This document shows positions 59,912 through 61,777 of a stretch of DNA of 61,777 nt, in pieces. The notes below the pieces were generated by a model. It ran no database searches, was not told where the DNA came from, and was given only the letters and a program-made list of their open reading frames with translations. The translations under genes were made by a program, and so were the position numbers. Source of the stretch: a virus; the IMG/VR virus record IMGVR_UViG_3300027779_002131, positions 1-61,777 of that record; one strand, 5' to 3'. The first letter of the stretch is position 1; the number at the start of each line of letters is the position of its first letter.

Positions 59912-60316
59912 CTATAATAAGTCTTGTTTAGTAAATTCCATATTTACTGTACTGTCAGTATCAATAGTTCCACCATTTAATACTATACCGTTTAGCTCGT
60001 CTGTTAGTGTAGTAATTGTGTGTACGCCTTCTCGTTCAAATGCAAATTTAAAAATCCAACCTGCTCCAGTCATAGTCGGTGCTCCATAGTTTTCTAAAAC
60101 TAATGCCCCGACGCCACTTATGGCTACAGGGTTATTCATAACTACAGGCATTGCTCTCAAACTAATAACTTGTACTATACTTTCAAAATCTTTTTGTGTG
60201 TTGTCGCTAAAATCACCTGTTCTAGTAATATCTAACGAAGTGAACAAAGTATAAAATTCAATATTACCAGATAATACTTCCTGGTTATTCATTGCTCCGC
60301 TTCTTGTTAACGCCAT
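59912..60316 (-). CDS. Conserved phage protein, probably structural
   Basis: The 134-residue protein begins MALTRSGAMNNQEVLSGNIE and is beta-rich (YTLFTSLDITRTGDF; WIFKFAFEREGVHTI). It resembles small structural proteins of T4-like marine phages. The start at 60316 has a GGAGAC site; a frame from 60328 would remove it. Late octamer at 60357-60364. Confidence 0.7.
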   Translation of the reverse strand: MALTRSGAMNNQEVLSGNIEFYTLFTSLDITRTGDFSDNTQKDFESIVQVISLRAMPVVMNNPVAISGVGALVLENYGAPTMTGAGWIFKFAFEREGVHTITTLTDELNGIVLNGGTIDTDSTVNMEFTKQDLL

Positions 60317-60356
60317 GTGTGTCTCCATAGCAAGACATTAATGTACTTGCTTACAC

Positions 60357-60364
60357 TATTTATC
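60357..60364 (-). promoter_or_regulatory. Late promoter GATAAATA
   Basis: About 41 bases upstream of the ATG at 60316, with a leader that carries the ribosome site. Confidence 0.6.
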
Positions 60365-60389
60365 AGTTTTTATAATATTGATTTACAGT

Positions 60390-61454
60390 CTAGAAAGGGG
60401 TGTCTTTAGATCTTGTAGACTGGGGAGTGTCTACTTCGTGCTTTGGTAAGGACTTGTTTGCTAATGCTCGTTGCACAAAACCCTTCCTAATATGTTGGAA
60501 GTCATGCATTACTTCTTTTTTGCTTCGTTTATTAACAAAGTCACCAAACCAAGTACCTAATATTTCTATAAAGATTTGTATAATGTCGTTATGTATGTGT
60601 AACCCTTTATCTCTATAGTCAGTAAAGTATTCTTGTATCATTTCATACAAAGGAAAGTAATTTGCAGGATCAGTTTCTTCAACAGCAACTCTAATACTAG
60701 CTTTTGCTACCATTGATAATGCCATTGGCGGGTGGTCTGATGGCCAACTTTGACTTGCAAACCCAAAAGGACTTAGTATAAACAATACATCTTTACAAAT
60801 ATACTTGTGGATTAGCCTTAATACTTCTTTGTGTGATTCAACTACTTCTGCATGGGATAGTCTACGAATAATATGTCGGTTTGGATCTAGGTATGCTTTT
60901 GGTGGTGCGGCAAATAAGTCTTGCCCTGTTACTGTGTCGTGATAAATGTCTGTTGTTCCGCTAAACAATACAACTTTATTAAAGTCTATCATCTTTTCTA
61001 GCAAGAATCCTCTATGTCGTTTGCTTAAATTAAACTGCTTTGGCGTATAGTCTGGCCAAATGTCGCCTTTTTCTGTGAGACTGGCTTCTTCGAACAACCA
61101 TTTTAAATGCATTGCTAGTGTTTTCATATTAAAAATGCCTTGGCCGTAACGGAATACTCTGTTAGTCGTCCAATGTTTCATTTCAAATATTTTTGCAAAG
61201 TCTTGCACTATACAACTGCCTACCCATAATACTGTGTCGTCTTGTTCAAAGAAGTCTGTATTAAACGAGTGAAACCATTCGTAGTTAAAGAATTCGTGGT
61301 GCTTTTCAAAGCCTGGTGTTGAGGTAGTTATAAGTTTACCTGGTCTAGCATTAGCAACTTCCATAGGTATTTTAAAGTTGCCGAACACAGATTCAGTTGC
61401 ACCCATTTCTAGAATGTGATCGTTAATTATTAATGAGTCGTTAAAGAGTGGCAT
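60390..61454 (-). CDS. GSCFA-type SGNH-like protein
   Basis: This 354-residue protein has LWVGSCIVQDFAKIF near residue 75, comparable to the GSCFA block that replaces GDS in this SGNH branch, followed by YGQGIFNMKTLAMHLKWLF and VVLFSGTTDIYHD, both in the expected order. Likely an esterase or acyltransferase on glycans. The fifth SGNH-related gene of the window. Leaderless late-promoter spacing fixes the start. Confidence 0.65.
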   Translation of the reverse strand: MPLFNDSLIINDHILEMGATESVFGNFKIPMEVANARPGKLITTSTPGFEKHHEFFNYEWFHSFNTDFFEQDDTVLWVGSCIVQDFAKIFEMKHWTTNRVFRYGQGIFNMKTLAMHLKWLFEEASLTEKGDIWPDYTPKQFNLSKRHRGFLLEKMIDFNKVVLFSGTTDIYHDTVTGQDLFAAPPKAYLDPNRHIIRRLSHAEVVESHKEVLRLIHKYICKDVLFILSPFGFASQSWPSDHPPMALSMVAKASIRVAVEETDPANYFPLYEMIQEYFTDYRDKGLHIHNDIIQIFIEILGTWFGDFVNKRSKKEVMHDFQHIRKGFVQRALANKSLPKHEVDTPQSTRSKDTPF

Positions 61455-61459
61455 ACTCT

Positions 61460-61467
61460 TATTTATA
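61460..61467 (-). promoter_or_regulatory. Late promoter TATAAATA, leaderless spacing
   Basis: Perfect octamer followed by AGAGT and the ATG at 61454. Confidence 0.75.
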
Positions 61468-61481
61468 GATTTTGGAAAAGA

Positions 61482-61777
61482 CTACTTAACCTTGTTGGCG
61501 GCCGCCTTGCCTGTTTGAACTCTATCTCTGACAAAGTTTGACACTCCGTCTATATCAATACCACCAACTTTTTCTCCGCTGGAGTTCTTTCTGCTAGTTT
61601 TGTCTTTTATGGTTGCTTTTATTGTGTTTATTTCATCTCTAACTGCATTCATTCCAGGTATAAGATCTAAAAGACTGCCCGCCTGTGAGCCTGGAAAAGG
61701 ATCTTTATTTTTACCTTTGTTGAAATCCGGTGCGCCTGGCTTTAGTCTGCCACGGGCCACCATGTCGCTTTGGGCAG
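61482..61777 (-). CDS. Unknown protein, partial at window edge
   Basis: The visible C-terminal 98 residues (GRLKPGAPDFNKGKNKDPFP; LLDLIPGMNAVRDEINTIKA) are basic and helical. An ATG is at 61763, but no ribosome site precedes it and the frame stays open to the window edge, so the true start is probably outside. Function unknown; late neighbours suggest a virion protein. Confidence 0.6.
   Translation of the reverse strand, partial: AQSDMVARGRLKPGAPDFNKGKNKDPFPGSQAGSLLDLIPGMNAVRDEINTIKATIKDKTSRKNSSGEKVGGIDIDGVSNFVRDRVQTGKAAANKVK

Noticed and set aside
1-61777. CRISPR array, insertion sequence, integrase or attachment site
   Set aside because: No spaced direct repeats, transposase, integrase or terminal repeats were seen.

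Overview
The window looks like part of a large T4-like marine myovirus genome, not a bacterial chromosome. It is AT-rich and tightly packed, with many 1-8 base gene overlaps. It has T4-type late promoters (TATAAATA or GATAAATA), NrdA/NrdB with a glutaredoxin, a PAAR spike tip, a tail-fibre-like protein, several glycosyltransferases, a SleB-type lysin and five tRNA genes. The bS21 gene and a QueD of the alphaproteobacterial 'AFRQWRA' type suggest an alphaproteobacterial host, perhaps SAR11-like. The host is inferred, not shown. No capsid, terminase, portal or polymerase gene lies in the window.

Layout, left to right. 43-7234 (minus): a late operon encoding a membrane/coiled-coil pair, ClpX, ribosomal protein bS21, a cytidylyltransferase-cupin fusion, a bacterioferritin-like protein, cysteine desulfurase IscS, a membrane protein and scaffold IscU. 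7303-8478 (plus): a glycosyltransferase-like gene ending at a two-way terminator. 8599-13392 (minus): tRNA-His, tRNA-Asp, tRNA-Glu, QueD, ribosomal protein bL33, a thermonuclease, a SleB hydrolase, an Sm-like protein, a possible structured RNA, a glycosyltransferase and an FkbM methyltransferase. 13507-21095 (plus): late, probably virion-associated proteins, a 2OG oxygenase, an SDR enzyme and a 900-residue nucleotidyltransferase with a DnaJ-like zinc module. 21092-31942 (mostly minus): a GH6 glycosidase, CGFS glutaredoxin, peptide deformylase, an HD-type (p)ppGpp-hydrolase operon, a fatty-acid desaturase, a DEDDh exonuclease, glycosyltransferases, SGNH hydrolases, tRNA-Ala and tRNA-Thr, a metallopeptidase-like protein and a PP-loop enzyme. 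32022-38045 (plus): a subtilisin-like protease, an unknown protein, then two secreted cytochrome c / copper type II monooxygenase-like proteins and five tiny membrane or lipoprotein genes. 38042-61777 (minus): PAAR tip, Sm-like protein, glutaredoxin, NrdB, NrdA, tail fibre, PD-(D/E)XK exonuclease, two SGNH proteins, a run of virion-like proteins, two giant multidomain proteins (715 and 1972 residues) and a GSCFA-like protein.

Two promoter classes stand out. Seven minus-strand genes or operons follow near-perfect sigma70 promoters (TTGACA or TTGACT, 16-17 bases, TATAAT). Many other genes follow late octamers, and at ten of these exactly five bases separate the octamer from the ATG, which predicts leaderless late mRNAs.

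Themes: (1) takeover of iron and Fe-S metabolism (IscS, IscU, Bfr, CGFS glutaredoxin), which could supply iron enzymes such as the phage NrdB; (2) takeover of translation (bS21, bL33, five tRNAs, QueD beside two queuosine-type tRNAs, deformylase, a possible (p)ppGpp hydrolase); (3) an envelope redox cassette of two haem/copper enzymes; (4) surface-glycan work by many glycosyltransferases, SGNH proteins and a GH6 enzyme; (5) large multidomain proteins that could be packaged and injected. Functions rest on motif reading alone; no database search was run.
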